A stretch of DNA of 64,000 nucleotides, from the NCBI GenBank assembly GCA_958496175.1, contig OY292278.1:42160001-42224000 (forward strand). Direction: 5' to 3'. Source of the DNA: Sisyra terminalis (Eukaryota > Arthropoda > Insecta > Neuroptera > Sisyridae). Under the pieces are notes generated by a model. The model searched no databases. It was given only the letters and a program-made list of their open reading frames with translations, and was not told the DNA's origin. Shown here piece by piece: positions 34,640 to 47,812 of the stretch. How positions within the stretch are numbered: the stretch's first letter is position 1; each line of letters opens with the position of its first letter. Both the position numbers and the translations under genes were made by a program.

Positions 34640-37600
34640 TCAAAATTAGTTCATTTAGTACTCTCAAGCTTCCAAAAGGTATTTTTAAAAGTTTTTGAGT
34701 AGGAGGGAGATTACATTTTTATTTAGTAGGACAACATTGATGATTCCCATAAATGATTCCCAAAATTCTACCAATTTCTTCTATTTTCATTCAATTTATG
34801 TCAATATATTACGTCACCACACAGACGAAGTCGTAGTTTTATGCAAGTGTTTATTAATCATGGGAAACATACCTTTTGAATAAAAATTTTTAGGTGAATA
34901 ATCTTTTTGTTTTCGAAAAACATCTCTCCGAAATGTTGAGACTTACATACAAAGCTTTACTTAGAATACCCTTTGATATAATTGACCTACAAAGGGAAAA
35001 CCTGTTTAAATATTATTCTTAAGGTATCTAATAATATTATTCTAAACCTTATCACATCTAAAAACTAACAAGTTTAGTCGAAATCTCGAGAAAATTTGCC
35101 ACCATCATATAAAGTGAGGTGAACAATGAGACAAAGAAACATTGAGGAGCGTTTTTGACTGATTGTCATCCATTTCTTTGGAAAGTTTTCGACTTCACAA
35201 AACTTTACAAGTTTAGCATTGAATATCTAGGCGTAATATAGTGTAAACTTTTGTCTTTAATAAACTTTATGTAACTAGATTTGAGACTCATATACGCATA
35301 CCTAAATGAATCTCTGGAATATATTTATAAATTAGAACGCGACCGTGTTAAAGAAACTTTTATTTGGGACATGATATTATGAATTCTTGCGTTAGATTTT
35401 AGAGGAAAGTTTTTTGTTCGTATCTACAAGTTTGTACTTGTGCTATTTCTCGACTTTAATTTTATATTTTATATGGGCGAACTGAGAAAAAAATCTAGTT
35501 CGACGTGAAAAGTTGGTTTAATGTAAATTTTGGACGAAACAATTTTTACAACTCCCACAACGAAAGTTAAAATATTATGACGCAGGTAAACAGGAAAAAA
35601 AATCATTGAAAAGATAAAATTTGCTATTGTTACCTTTAGCACGTTTGCGTTTAATCTTCTCGTTTCCTTTATATGAGTAAGGACCGGTACTTTTATTCAT
35701 GAAAGGTATACTACCTATCCTTAAGAAAGCTATTTTATAAGTAAACATTTATTTGCTAGTTGAATTTTACACATTTACATATTCTTAGATAAAACTACCC
35801 ATGTTTTTCTGATCTTCGAATAAAATTCTATCCTGAAGACAAATGTTACTATCAAAAGATGAAAATAACGGCCCTAAGTAATTTATTTGTCAATTTAAAA
35901 GGAAGCGATGAAGGAATGATATGTGGGAAGACTTGTCCATGATAAAAATTATAAATAAATTGATTTAGATTATTTTTTTTTGTTGCTTTGTTCAAATGGT
36001 GAACTTATCTTAATTACCTTTGACCCAGAACTAAAAGCTTTTTCTCAAAGTTTATAAAGATATTTTTTATTACAATCCTAATGAATTTTCTTCAATTATT
36101 ATTGTTAATCATTAATCAACTCTTTAATATAAAGTCAGTTTTCCCTTATGTAACTACCCAAATATTTTGACAGTGATCATTACCCGTGTACCAAGGTACC
36201 CAATTCGAATGCATATATTCTTTTATACACTTTTGCCTTATAAATAACTTGCTGATACCCGCAACTGGTCTACGCTATGTATATGATAGTAATTTTCACT
36301 TTTAAGAATCATATTAAAGATTAAATGTAAGTCGAAAATTTTATATACTTACGAAAAATATAATCGTTTGGATGGTAGTTTAGCAATCAAAATCTGGCAA
36401 TGATTTTGGGACTTATTGTTACTAAAAGAACATCATATTCAAATCAGACATATTGAATGACTTATAAATATTTTTTCCAATTAAAAAATTGCATTTGGTC
36501 CATTGCTAACAACAATAAAAACGTCTTGCATTAATTAATTTATGTTTGTAACATAAAATAAATGTTCAAATAAATGTTGGTTCCATACAACACAGGTACA
36601 GATAGTGATATATCTGAAGAAATACCAATAAAGTCTACAAATCGGAAAAAGCGAGTGATATTAGACGTATTATGGACGGAAGAAAGAAAATGAATCCTGG
36701 AACTATGAAAAGCTTAAGCAGTCCCGTGTTATGAAAGCCAAGTGCAAAGTGAAAATTTCGTTGATATAAATATAGTTTTCTCAGGGTAGCTTTGCGAATT
36801 TTTTACCAAGTTTAACGAAAGTAAACCAAATTATGTGAGAGATTCCGTATCACCAAAATTCTTCACTTTGGGGTTCGAAGACGTGTTAAAAAAATGAATT
36901 AGCATGGAAAGGGTGAAATTTTATTGATGAAGAATACCAAAAAAAAAATAATGAAGAAGTGACATTTTCCTTAGGGACAGAATCCGAAATGAGGAAATCA
37001 GACGAAAAATCAAGCACAGGTGTCATCGAATACTATCGAAGCTTAATGGAAGAATACAAATTTCAGGAATAAACTTCTGCTAATAAAAAAAATTGAACAT
37101 AACATTTTTCAAGACTTTTGGAAACTGACATAAGAAGAAAAAAAAAATTACATAATTTGGTAACCTGTTTACCAATTAAAAGAAATACTATACCGCAAAG
37201 TAAACCAGAGGGGTTCAAAGTCTATATTACTATTTAAAAGTTGATGATTCACTGATAAGAGTATGAAGGACTACGTTTTTAAATACTTTAAGTATCGGTC
37301 GATAAACCATTCTCAAATGGGAAACCTCGCAATTCAGGAAATTTTTTACAGAACCTACTCGGTCAAAACCTTTTGAAAAAAGCGTAGAACCTTATGGATT
37401 CATCGATTCCTTAATTTGTGGGAAATTATTTGGATTTAAAAAGAATATATTACTATATACTATACTATATACTAAAGAGGATCACTTTTTAAAAATTGTT
37501 TATTCATGTTACTGGTAACTGCATACATTGTAACATTATACACACTTCTAGGAAATCTATCGTTAGAATTATCCGTTTTATTCTTTTATTTGTTACATAT

Positions 37601-37930
37601 AACATGTCTTCCATTTTGAAGAATTCAAAACTGCCAATGCTTTCAATTTGGCAATGCAAAATTGACTACTGTTTAATAAACAGTATTAAAATTTTTTTGT
37701 GTTTAAAAAAATCAGTTTTTTTTTACCTTATCAAAGCAATTGCAATTGCAATAGCTGATGTTTGCTAGTATGATGACAAATGTGTTTTTTCTTCAGAAAT
37801 TCGTAAAAAATATTTTAAATGTTAAAAATATATAAAATTTTAGAAACGCCGTCAAAAAAGTGTTTCTCCGATGACTAATTTCTTTGTTAAACTTTTCGGA
37901 TATAGAAAATTTATAGAAAGTCTGCAGAAT
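34640..37930. other. No clear gene; two fragments of the CCCCGCGACTTCG repeat
   Basis: Possible end fragments of the repeat seen at 13516 occur at about 34811-34845 on the minus strand ('gacttcgtctgtgtggtga') and 36251-36290 on the plus strand ('gctgatacccgcaactgg'). At about 36600-37080 and 37150-37440 the base composition and codon-like texture ('gatagtgatatatctgaag', 'aaaccttttgaaaaaagcg') suggest an old decayed coding region, but every frame is broken and I cannot assign it. Confidence 0.35.
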
Positions 37931-37939
37931 ATTGACAAA

Positions 37940-38332
37940 AAAAAAATTCCAGAAGTACTATTAAATGTACCAAATGCTATTCTTATTGTCTTATCTTGAA
38001 ATTTACTTAATTCTCGCCATACGTTAAGAAGTTTATAAGATTCTTTTAAAAAAACCGTACATGTATCTAAGATACTAAATAGTCATATGACTTCTTTGGT
38101 TTTTTGTGTGATATCCATAATAACCAAATTAAATAAATGTGCATAACACCATGTATGAAGTTGATTTAGTGAAATTTGATTTAACCATGCATTAAAACCT
38201 TTATAAGTGCCTTGCATATTCGCTGCACCATCAGGACAATTACCAATACATTTATCAATATCAAATTTCTTATTTTTTAAAATTTCGTATATTTGGCTGC
38301 ATATAGTTTCTCCTGTTGTTGAAATACAATGA
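37940..38332 (-). pseudogene. hAT transposase relic, ZMYM1-like
   Basis: The minus-strand frame reads TTGETICSQIYEILKNKK, then CIGNCPDGAANMQGTYKGF and HTWCYAHLFNLVIMD, and after an in-frame TGA (38083-38085) LFSILDTCTVFLKESYKLLNVWREL. DGAANM contains a conserved Asp of the hAT RNase-H fold and CYAH-LNL belongs to the ZMYM1/TTF-type hAT-like family. Upstream sequence is replaced by a short 'gaaatacaat' repeat (about 38320-38355), and the downstream part decays before 37940. It is a fragment of a usually 600-800 residue protein and is not functional. Confidence 0.8.
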
Positions 38333-38401
38333 AATGAAATACAATGAAATACAAAAATACAAATTATCAAGGAGAAATAGATAAAGTACAATTAACAAGT
38401 T

Positions 38402-39495
38402 ATTTTTTTTGTGGACTATTATGTAATTTGCACCAGTTCAGCTATGTGTCGCTATATCATGATGGTGATACCAGGCAATTGATCTTTAGCGGCGTTTAAG
38501 TAGCTGAAGGAGTCAAACTTCATTCCTCTGTTTATTTTATTTTTTTATTTGTTGATTGTTCTTGAACTTGTGGTCAAGCAACTGAAATTTCTTGGAGCTC
38601 TTTAAGGAGGTTCCCCTTCAACCTTTTATGTTTTATAGTTTCCCCCAAACCTTATTCTACTGGACTAGGACTATTTTCTAGGCCGTTAAAGAAATTTCTT
38701 GTAAGTTGGATTAGAAAGTCTATTATGTATGGGACGTGCATTTCGTGATGAATTTGGTTGTTTTTCACATACCATGGAGCTTTAGTGATGATTCTCAAGA
38801 TTGAATTTTGGAACACCTTGAGGTTATTGTGATTTTTCTTTGAAGATGGAAACCAGACTGTGCAAGAGTATATGAGAAGTGGTCTAATGACTGATTTGTA
38901 TATCATCATTGAACATTCAATACTTAGACGAGACTTTCTGTTGATAAGTGGATATATTTGGATGAGTCGAGTGTTGGCTTCTCTGAATTTACTTGAAATA
39001 TGGGTTTGCCATGTTAATTTCGAGTCCAGAAGTATTCCCAGATATTTAACAGACGTTTTGTTCTCACTCCACTTAATATCCATGTAATCCAGCACAACAG
39101 ACTCCAGTTGGTTGGTGGGTCCAGAAACGTCTTGCAGAAAAGATCAAGGCAAGATCAAGGTCTTAGATGGGTTTATAAGAATTTTTCATCTACTGAACCA
39201 GGAAGATAGATAGTTGATAGACTGCTGGGTTTTCTGGACGGCCCTTTGAAGATCATTGTCCAGGTTGATGATGGCGATGTCATCCGCGTACATTGAGGTC
39301 ATACAGTCTAATGATGGAAAGTCCGCAACATAAAGATTGAAAAAGATTGAACCCAATACTGATCCTTGAGGTACTTCCGAGTGGATAGGTTTTTCCTCTG
39401 ATACTGATTGTCCATTTTGATTTGGTAGAAGCGGTTGCTCAAAAATATTTTTTCGGGTTGCTTACGAAGGATTCGGTGAAAGTAAGGAAATTTGG
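38402..39495 (-). pseudogene. Third Jockey-type LINE relic
   Basis: On the minus strand the frames encode VPQGSVLGSIFFNLYVADFPS, the catalytic SMYADDIAI (39270-39293) and, in 39095-38652, KYLGILLDSKLTWQTHI, MMIYKSVIRPLLIYSCTVW and APWYVKNNQIHHE, ending PSPVE-stop. Frameshifts and stops near 39100-39170 and 39420 separate the parts, and the usual GVPQG is EVPQG. The 3' end may be the T8 run at 38402-38409. It is clearly diverged from the LINEs at 27.7 and 31.4 kb, so at least two Jockey lineages are present. The 5' part is missing and no target duplication was found. Confidence 0.85.
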
Positions 39496-39574
39496 GAACT
39501 CACCCCCCTCCATAACCACATCGCAAAAAGAAAAAGACAAGACTTAAAAATTGAGGTCAATTCGTGATTATTTT

Positions 39575-39792
39575 GTGAATCATCACAAAGCAGTTACGGA
39601 GTGATCCAAACTACTTGATGACCACTGAGGAGGATTGCTTGGCAATCGAAATACGTATCTGGGCAATACGTCACAAATATTTTTGTTTGAACTTCTGTTC
39701 AAATTTATGTTTATGGTATGATTTTTATATATTATTATAAACAATTATACTGTATAAATTGGATCGTAATATATTCTATATATTGAATACAT
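39575..39792 (+). mobile_element. Hammerhead family A, copy 3 (single arm)
   Basis: Starts at the palindrome centre ('tgaatcatcacaaagcagtt') and continues through the ribozyme motif, 'tgtttgaacttctgttc', 'tttatggtatgatttttat' to 'tatattctatatattgaat'. It matches the right arm of copy 1 plus the outer segment seen on the left side of copies 1 and 2. Only one arm is present. Confidence 0.75.
39619..39665 (+). ncRNA. Hammerhead-like motif, family A copy 3
   Basis: Stem I TGACCA/TGGGCA, core CTGAGGA (39625-39631), stem II GATTGC/GCAATC, GAAA, palindrome ATACGTAT and cleavage C are all identical to copy 1. The extra base before stem II is G instead of A, the only change in the motif. Confidence 0.6.
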
Positions 39793-41703
39793 GAAGAAAT
39801 TATGTTATATATATACTCAAGGATAGGAAAGTTCTGAAACTTTGTGAGTAGCCCTTGATTCCAAACTCGATTGAACGCTTTCGTCGCATCCAATTAAATA
39901 TTTCAATCATAATATTAAATATATTCAATATATATTAAAATTTATTAATCGTAATATTAAATATTTCAAGTTAAATTAAAATAGATAGAAGTAACAATTG
40001 TAAAAATGTATTATCATTTCATAAGAAAAAATAAAAAACTTGACTATATTTGTGGGCCAGTAGGCCCACGGGAATATTGCACCATTGGCTCACCGGAATA
40101 CCAGGAATATCCCGGTCCCAATCCAGCACCTACCAGACCTGAGTTATATGAAACAATAAATATTTGTCTTCCCACATATCGTACTATATGTTTGCCAAAA
40201 AGTATATCGTATTTGTGTCATTAATATGATTAAATTAATCAGTCGCTTTTGAAATTTCCATTTATTTTTAGAACACAAATGTATTATTATTATCATTATT
40301 ATTGATTCAATTTGACATACTCGTACAAAATTTAAAGTATTTCTTGTACAAAATCTCAATAGTTACAAATCCAAATTGATATCATCAATTTGTTCTTGTT
40401 CTAATGGTCATTCTGAACGAAGATACCGTTTTTGTCGTTCAACCTTCTTTGGTATAAATAACATATTATCAATATAAGTACACACATGTAATTTTTACTT
40501 TTTGGATGATGGATTTTGGTTCGACATGAATGACTGACGTCACATTAAGGATGGCCTCATTCATTTCTGTGGATTTTTAAGGCATTCATATACTTTTTTT
40601 TTTGGTATTACAATAATGCGAGTGGCCATTATATGTTGAGTTGTGTAAGGCAGCAAGAATTTGACCCCTTTTAGCATTGTAAAAATTGTTGGTAATAAAA
40701 ATATCGTAAAAATGGAGAATTTTTGGATTACCTGCGTTCATTGTGAGAACGTGGCTTACATACATTCATACGCAACATTTGATATTCGGAAAGTTTTATC
40801 TTTGATTTGCCGCTGTAATTTCTTCTCTGACAAGATTATACAATTAAATTTATTACAGTGGAAAAAAAATCTTTTAGAGTAATTGAATTAATTTGAAAAA
40901 TTCTCCACTAGAAAATAAATCTTTCAATCGTCATACTAACTCCGGAAACTACAATTTTCTACCATAAAACATTTCTCGGTAAAATGTATAGCAAAAACCC
41001 AAAAATTTAAACAGTAGCTACATAAATTGGTTGAACTACCATTATGCTTACATTCGCGTTAATATTACAGAGATGTACGTTCACGTTAAATGTCGCTTTG
41101 TGAGAAATTAACGACGAAACGGTGATTGCTATTTCTGCTATTTTAATTCAAAACAAAGCAAATTTTATTGCTACTCTTATTAAATATCGTGCTTGCTTGA
41201 CATTGAGAGACATAATTGAAGACGTGTTCGTTAAACATTCGTGTCATTGTTTTTGCCGGTAGGTACCTTCATCATTTTGATCATAGAATTATATTCATAT
41301 TTAATTAATTACATTAGTTCCATTTCGAGTTTTCAATTCTATGCTGTTATACTTAATTGTAAGAGTTGTAACGTACTATATTATATTAACTCGCCTGTCT
41401 CGTTTGTTATTTAAAAGCACTGGAGTTGGTCATTACTTTACACCTGCCATAAAAATTATCTCAAACCATACCATTCTAAAATGATTACAGAAGTATCATT
41501 TTACTGAAATTCGAATCTTGAAGGAATTTTAATTTCAACTTTTATGATAACTTCCCGGATGTTCTTTTTAAATGTTTCAAAAATATATACTTAAACTTCC
41601 ATCCTCTTATGCGCTTAAGTCTCCAGTATTTGATCGATTTTAAATCGATTCATATTTCACTAAAGTATTAATAACGTATTATATCGATCGATGTTTTAGA
41701 GCA
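39793..41703. other. No clear gene
   Basis: A G/C-richer patch at 40050-40145 is open (40006-40224) and reads GPREYCTIGSPEYQEYPG and PNPAPTRPE; it looks like real protein text with many Pro, Tyr and Glu residues, but I cannot assign it and no neighbouring exon is evident. The rest is A/T-rich with nothing recognised. Confidence 0.35.
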
Positions 41704-41765
41704 GGGATGTTCAACGTAATTATGTGAAGGACCAGACTTAAGAATTCTATTTCCGCAGCGGACTA
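41704..41765 (+). mobile_element. Possible hAT-type terminus
   Basis: 'cagggatgttcaacgtaa' followed by 'aaggaccagactt' and 'ccgcagcggac' resembles the CAGGGGTGGCCAACC-type ends and 'gcgggcc' subterminal blocks of many hAT elements. I could not find the opposite terminus or an 8-bp duplication. Confidence 0.3.
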
Positions 41766-41849
41766 TAGAAAATGTCCAATAGAAAAACATTTTTGCTTTG
41801 GGTTCATACCCTTGAAATATCTGAACGTTAGAAATCGTAAAACATTCGA

Positions 41850-43682
41850 ATTTTCTACCCTATACCGATTAGTCAACAAAATTTTAAAGTGTGAATTTTC
41901 CGAAATTTTTTTTGCCAATCGATAGAAAATCGTCCGTAAAGGTTTGGGAAAGAAACCGTTTCTTTTGTGACAAAATAGTTTAGCGATAATTAAATAATTA
42001 AGAAAAATTAATTAGTCATTGATATAGAAAAAATTAAAAAAATAAGGTTATAAGCAATCTACAATAACAAAAATACGGGAGAATTTAGGAAACGGTTGGT
42101 TAAAACTAAAACTAAAAAAAAAAATAATGAAAACTTAACAAAACCTCCCTCCTCTTCGAAAAATAATGGAAAAAAAGGCAATTATGAAATTAATTTTTTC
42201 CCTCAAATTATATTTTCTGAAAATTTCCCAAAAACACAAAATTTGAAACATAATTTAACGCGCTTTTCTCCCAAATTTTTTCATCGTTTGTGAAAAGCAA
42301 GTTTTCTCACAAATATTTTTTTGAAAATATATATGAAGTAGAACATTAAGTGTTTATTGAAATTTGGAAAATATTTTCCATACTTTCTGATTCAGCCAAG
42401 CTTTCCAAACTAGTGAAAATCAATATAATATTGATGAGGCTTTACACATATTAATTTTCATCGTTTGTGAAAATCAAGTTTTCTCAGAAAAAAGGGCTAG
42501 TACACATATAAGAATTAAAAAATTTCGTTTTTTTTTTTTTTAATTTATATGTGGAGAGCCTGTTCAATTTTGTATTGATTTTTACTAGCTTAGAAAAGTT
42601 TGCTAAATCAGAAAGTTAACATGCTTTTATCCCAAATTTTTTCATCGTTTGTGAAAATCAGTTTTCTGACAATTTTTTTTTAAGATATAATATTGAAGTA
42701 GAACATTAAGTGTTTATTGAAATAAGGATAATATTTTCCACATTTTCTGATCAAGCAATCTTTTCTAAGCTAGTGAAAATTAATACAATATTGAAGTGGC
42801 TTTCCACATATAAATTTAAAAAAAAAACAAAGATTTTTATAATACTTATATTTGAAGTAGCACATTTTTCTGAGAAAACTTGATTTTAACAAACGATGAA
42901 AATTAATATGTGGAAAGCCTGTTCAATATTGTATTGATTTTAACTAGCTTAGAAACGGTGGCTTATTCAGAAAGTGTGGAAAATATTTTTCAAAGTTCAA
43001 AAAACACTTAATGTTCTACTTCAATATTATATTTTAAAAAATTTTTGTTAAGAACCTTGATTTTCACAAACGATGAAAATTTATATGTTAAAAGCCTCTT
43101 CAATATTGTATTGATTTTCACTAGCTTGGAAAGGTTGGCTGAATCAGAAAGTATGGAAAATATTTTCCGAATTTCAATAAACACTTTAATGTTCTATTTC
43201 ATATATTTATTTTCAAAAATTTTTTGTGACAAAACTTGATTTTCACAAACGATGAAAAAATTTGGGTAAAAAGGGTATTAAATTATGTTTCACATTTTAT
43301 GTTCTTAGATAATTTTGGGAAAATATAATTTGAGGAAAAAAATTAATTTCATAATTGCCTTCTTTTTTCATTATTTTTCGAAGCGGGGGAGTTCTGTTTA
43401 GTTTTCTTTAATTTTTTTTGGGTTTTAGTTTTAACCAACCGTTTCCTAGATTCTCCCGAATTTTTGTAATTGTAAGTTGCTTAAAACCTTATTGTTTTAA
43501 CACTACTATATTAGTGAAAATTTTATTAATATTTCTTAATTTATCAATTACCGCTAAACTATTTTGTCACAAACAAAACGGTTTCTTTCACAAACCTCTA
43601 CGGACGATTTTCCATCGATTGGCAAGAAAAAATTTCGGAAAATTCACACTTTAAAATTTTGTTGGCTAATCGGGATAGGGTT
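41850..43682. mobile_element. Foldback element with tandem ~180-bp units in each arm
   Basis: The two arms (about 41850-42660 and 42880-43682) are inverted copies, from 'accctataccgattag' to 'ctaatcgggatagggt'. Towards the centre each arm holds three tandem units of about 177-184 bp marked by TCATCGTTTG (42281, 42458, 42642) or its complement CAAACGATGA (42890, 43067, 43246), with 'gaagtagaacattaag' and 'tttctgattcagcca' in each unit. The centre of symmetry is near 42768. This resembles Drosophila FB elements, whose long inverted ends are built of tandem subrepeats. No coding region or clear target duplication was seen. Confidence 0.8.
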
Positions 43683-45197
43683 AATTTTATAGTTTCCAAT
43701 TTGGTATTTTTTCTTGGAAGAATAAATAAATAAATAAGATAGGGACTTCTGAAAAAAATTGGTCTCATTTTTGCCTTTTTCAAAGTTTAGTGCCCTATGA
43801 TATAAGTATTTTTACTGACAAATTGAGGTAACTGAAAACAATAAAATTAAGAACAAAATATATTTATAATAAAATTATAGTTATTACATTTTCAATTCTT
43901 CCAATTCCTGGTGCCCTTGAAATGATTTCAATCGAACCAATCAATAAAGAGAAGTATGGATGATTGTTTCTACTGAAAAGTATGACCAAAATTGAAGATT
44001 TAATAAAATTATGAACTTTCTTAAATTTATCAAATTATTCATGATTTAAAGTTATTAATACCTATTTAAATTTTTTCGCTTCCAGGACATTACCTCTTTT
44101 ACCTCCATCGACAAGCTGCCACTGCTTGTAATATTAAATATATAATGAAGAAGTTCAACATACTTGCGAAGCAAATTTTCCATTTTCAATGAATACAGAA
44201 AAGCTAAACGCTATTTTTGTTTCCGTACTTTACACTCAACAAACCTATTCTTCCATATTTAATTGTTTCAGATTACTAAAATTCAATGTACACGTGCAAT
44301 TTCATTTTGTATAATATATATATTTTATATATAAAATAGAATTATATTTCATTTGAAATTTCGTGTTATTTCCTTTTATTTTTGCACACAAAGATTGAAT
44401 TGAAGCGAAGTTGCGCGCCGCATTGTACAGAATATTTGTACAATGTAGAAATGGAGTTATGCATAAATGTGTTGAATTTAAATTTCCATTTGCGAAAATG
44501 TAGATTTGCAAGTCGATTTAGTTATCTCCTGTTTTTCTTTTTTATTATTTTTTTTTTTTTGGTGCGTGATCATAAATGACAGTGATGCAGCTCATATGGT
44601 ATTATGCTGGTGCAGAAAATCAGATAATAATACGAAGTCATGAAATCTCATCAAATGAGGTAATAATACAAAACGTTGAGAACATTTTACAAAGAAACTA
44701 TGCTGAGAATTGCTGCAGGGATGAATGCTGAACAAAAATACAATTTTTGAAATAAATTATGCCATTTACCAAGCTTTTTATCATTCACTAATTTTTTTTT
44801 TCTTCAGAAATGACTAACTTTCGTATCGTTTTCCTCGTTTTCCATTTTTGTGTTTAAAAAACAACAGAAGTGAATTCCTGTTAAATTTAATCGACACAAT
44901 TGATTTTTCTCCCCTCCTTTTATTAATATTTATATTATGTACACCTACGTTTACTTTTAGAAATTAAATGCAAAGCTTGGAATGGAAATTTTCATTAAAG
45001 AAATATTGAAAACAAATATAAGGCCTACACATTCAATTTGATAATCATAAATAAGAAGTTCGATAATGTTTTATAGCAACAACGAAAGGTTGAAAAGTAA
45101 ATAAGAACTTTAGATCAGATATCTTTTAAATATTCATTTTTAAAAATTTTATCGCAAAAGTTTCACAATATGATGTAGGTACATATTTTTATATTCA
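43683..45197. other. No recognisable feature
   Basis: A/T-rich. Overlapping short frames at 44302-44579 on both strands are chance. Confidence 0.45.
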
Positions 45198-47218
45198 ACT
45201 AGCTGATCCCCGCGACTTCGTCTGCGTAACGTAGGTGTAGATTATATTTTCTTTTTAGATTTGCTATTTGTAGCGGTAGTAATAAAATTTTTATTTTTCT
45301 TATCTGTTTTACGAAAAACATAATCATACTTAAAAACACTATTTTATCAACTTTAAAAAGACATATTTCATAAACTGTTGCTAAGAATAAAATATTTGAA
45401 TGTAATGATCAATTAATTTTCAAAAAAAAATTATAAATATCTAAAAAGAGTATGTTCAATTGCGTATACCTACAGTAGGTATGCCTACCGTGAACCAAAT
45501 AATTCATAAATTAATCAGTATCACTACATAAAAAAATATCGTAAAGTTCAATAAAGTCGGTCTTAATTATGACTTAAAACAGTAAAAAGTTATCAAAACA
45601 CTCGCGTCAAAATAACAGATAAGTAAAGGGTCAAGATTTAGAATATTAGTAGAAATCCCATTTCATTGTCTCGACTCCCGAATGAACCTTTTTCTCAAAA
45701 CTATTTCACTACTGCTATGTCCAAAACTACCGAGAAATTATTTTTTTTTCAATTGCACGAAACCCAGTTCCACCATAATCAAGTATAACCATTGTGTATC
45801 TATGCACTTATTATTAAAATATCTGAATTTCACCTATATAATTAAACCATATTCTTTTAGTTCGCCGAATTTCTTGCTACCCGATACTCGATCACTAATG
45901 TATTTATTTGTGAATACGTATTTCGGATTTTCAGGTTTACAATATGTCAAAGCCAAAAAACTTAATGCTCACTTATAAACTTAACCATTTTCAGATATAT
46001 CTATCAGAGTTTAAATTTTTAAGCAGATCCAAAGTTTTTGTTTCTAATATTAAACCAACTTTGTTTTATAATAAAGGATAATTACGTTTCGTTTTTAACT
46101 ATACTGTGACTATGAATTTTGAAATTTCGATTGTTTATTAGACGTTATGCCGTACAAACTTTGCCACCATTTTTCACTCTTTTAGAGGAGGAATTATTAA
46201 AAAAACCCTGTCTTATTATATATCTGCATCGTATAAGAAAAACACTTTCCAAATTTTATCGACACAAATATGCATATATAATTGAAAATACTATGGAAAA
46301 CGAAAAAATATGACCTTTATTTTGATTATCATGACTAAAAAACAATTTGATTTCGCACATTTGGGCGTTGTACATACAAATTTGTTGGAAATAGGTAGAA
46401 AGCGTGGAAGTAAAATCGAAAATTTTATACATTTTTAACAATAATTGGTTTTCAAATATTTCTAAATACCGAAGAAAAGTTAGTTTGGAAGAATTTATAT
46501 TTTGATTGAAAATAAAATATATGATAAAAAATTGCTCCCTTTATGCTTTGCAGCGGAATATATAAGTAATTGGTACAGGTCACAATGATTGGTTCCTAAA
46601 AATTAAATATTTAAAAGTTTGATTGTTGAAAAACAAACAAAAATTAAAAACCAGCTCTTTGGTATTTGTAATAAGTACCAACGATATAAACTTTAATACT
46701 AATTAAGTAAAATAACGTTATTTAAAATGCTATTATTAAACATATTAACAAAAAAAGACACTTATTATTAATTTATTAACTACTTATTTATTTATTAATT
46801 AAACTTTTAAAATAGAAAATTTCGATTGTTGATTAACTCTATATTTTCGCATACCAACTTAGTCACCCATTTTACTCTTTTAGTGTTGGAATTTTCAAAG
46901 AAAAATTCTTATCAGATGATTACTCCTTATAAGGAATACATCGATTATTAAAATTTCATCAGTCAGAGGGGAATACCTTTCCTTATTATTTTTAAGAAAT
47001 CATAAGTAGCCTAACATGTGTGGGAAATTGTTTTATATCTTAATACCAAATTTCATTCAATTCGGTTGTTCCGTTCTTTATTTAAATCGGGACACACAGA
47101 CAAAAATGTAAAAAATCTTAAATTCGGAATAAGGGAATATTTGAAACAAATATTTACCCTAAAATTGGGTTCAAAATTGAAATGTACAGACAGACGTAAG
47201 AATTTTATATATAAGTAT
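45198..47218 (+). mobile_element. Interspersed repeat 'CCCCGCGACTTCG', copy 2
   Basis: It starts 'actagctgatccccgcgac' and ends with 'ttcaaaattgaaatg', 'acagacagacgtaag' and 'tatataagtatag', like copy 1 at 13516-16025. It is uninterrupted except for internal rearrangement: the module 'ttcgattgtt.attag...cactcttttag' occurs twice in direct orientation (46119-46200 and 46815-46890). The open frame at 45682-45978 has no recognisable product. Length is about 2.0 kb. Confidence 0.65.
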
Positions 47219-47707
47219 AGTTAACTTAAAAAAATCCACCCATTTTTGATTGTTAATTGTTCCAAGTAAAAGTCCTAGGACCCCCAGACCTTATTTATTT
47301 TCTAACGAACCAAATGTATGGGATTAAGAAGAATAAATATGAACTTTAAGTGCATACGTATTATGGAGAATGCAATTGAAGTAGATTTTAGAGTCATTTT
47401 CTCTCAAAAATGATAAATTCATAAAAATTCATAAAACCCATTATTGCGAAATTAGAATTTGAATTTTTTTTTGCCCACATGGAATCGATGGGGACTGTTC
47501 ATGAAATTTTTCAGCTTGTTGGGAATTTATGCAAAGATCAATATCTAAATTGACCGATTCGAAGTCAAAGTCTCATAGACTTTGATTTTGGTCCCAATTT
47601 AAATTATAAGAATAGTTGATAAAATTCAGATCTCAGCTTTTATTAACTAAGAAGACAATTCAGGTTCTTTAAGATCGGCTTTTTTATTTAATATTTTTTT
47701 ATATTAA

Positions 47708-47753
47708 AATTAGCTACGTTTCGTTACGTATCGTAATTTCATCAGGCTTCTTG
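47708..47753 (-). ncRNA. Hammerhead-like motif, family D left arm
   Basis: Minus strand: stem I AGC/GCT, core CTGATGA, extra A, stem II ATTAC/GTAAC (outermost pair lost), GAAA, stem III ACGT, cleavage base A. Core bases are intact; stem II has decayed by one pair. Confidence 0.5.
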
Positions 47754-47812
47754 AATCACAAAAAATATAATATTTTCAATTTAAATTCAATAAATTGTAT
47801 TTTTTGTGAATC

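Noticed and set aside
36600..37440. Possible piggyBac-type transposase relic
   Set aside because: Protein-like texture but no frame shows a conserved transposase motif, so I could not support the name.
41850..43682. Inverted arrays as a satellite or origin
   Set aside because: Only three units per arm and sharp outer ends fit a foldback transposon better than a satellite array.
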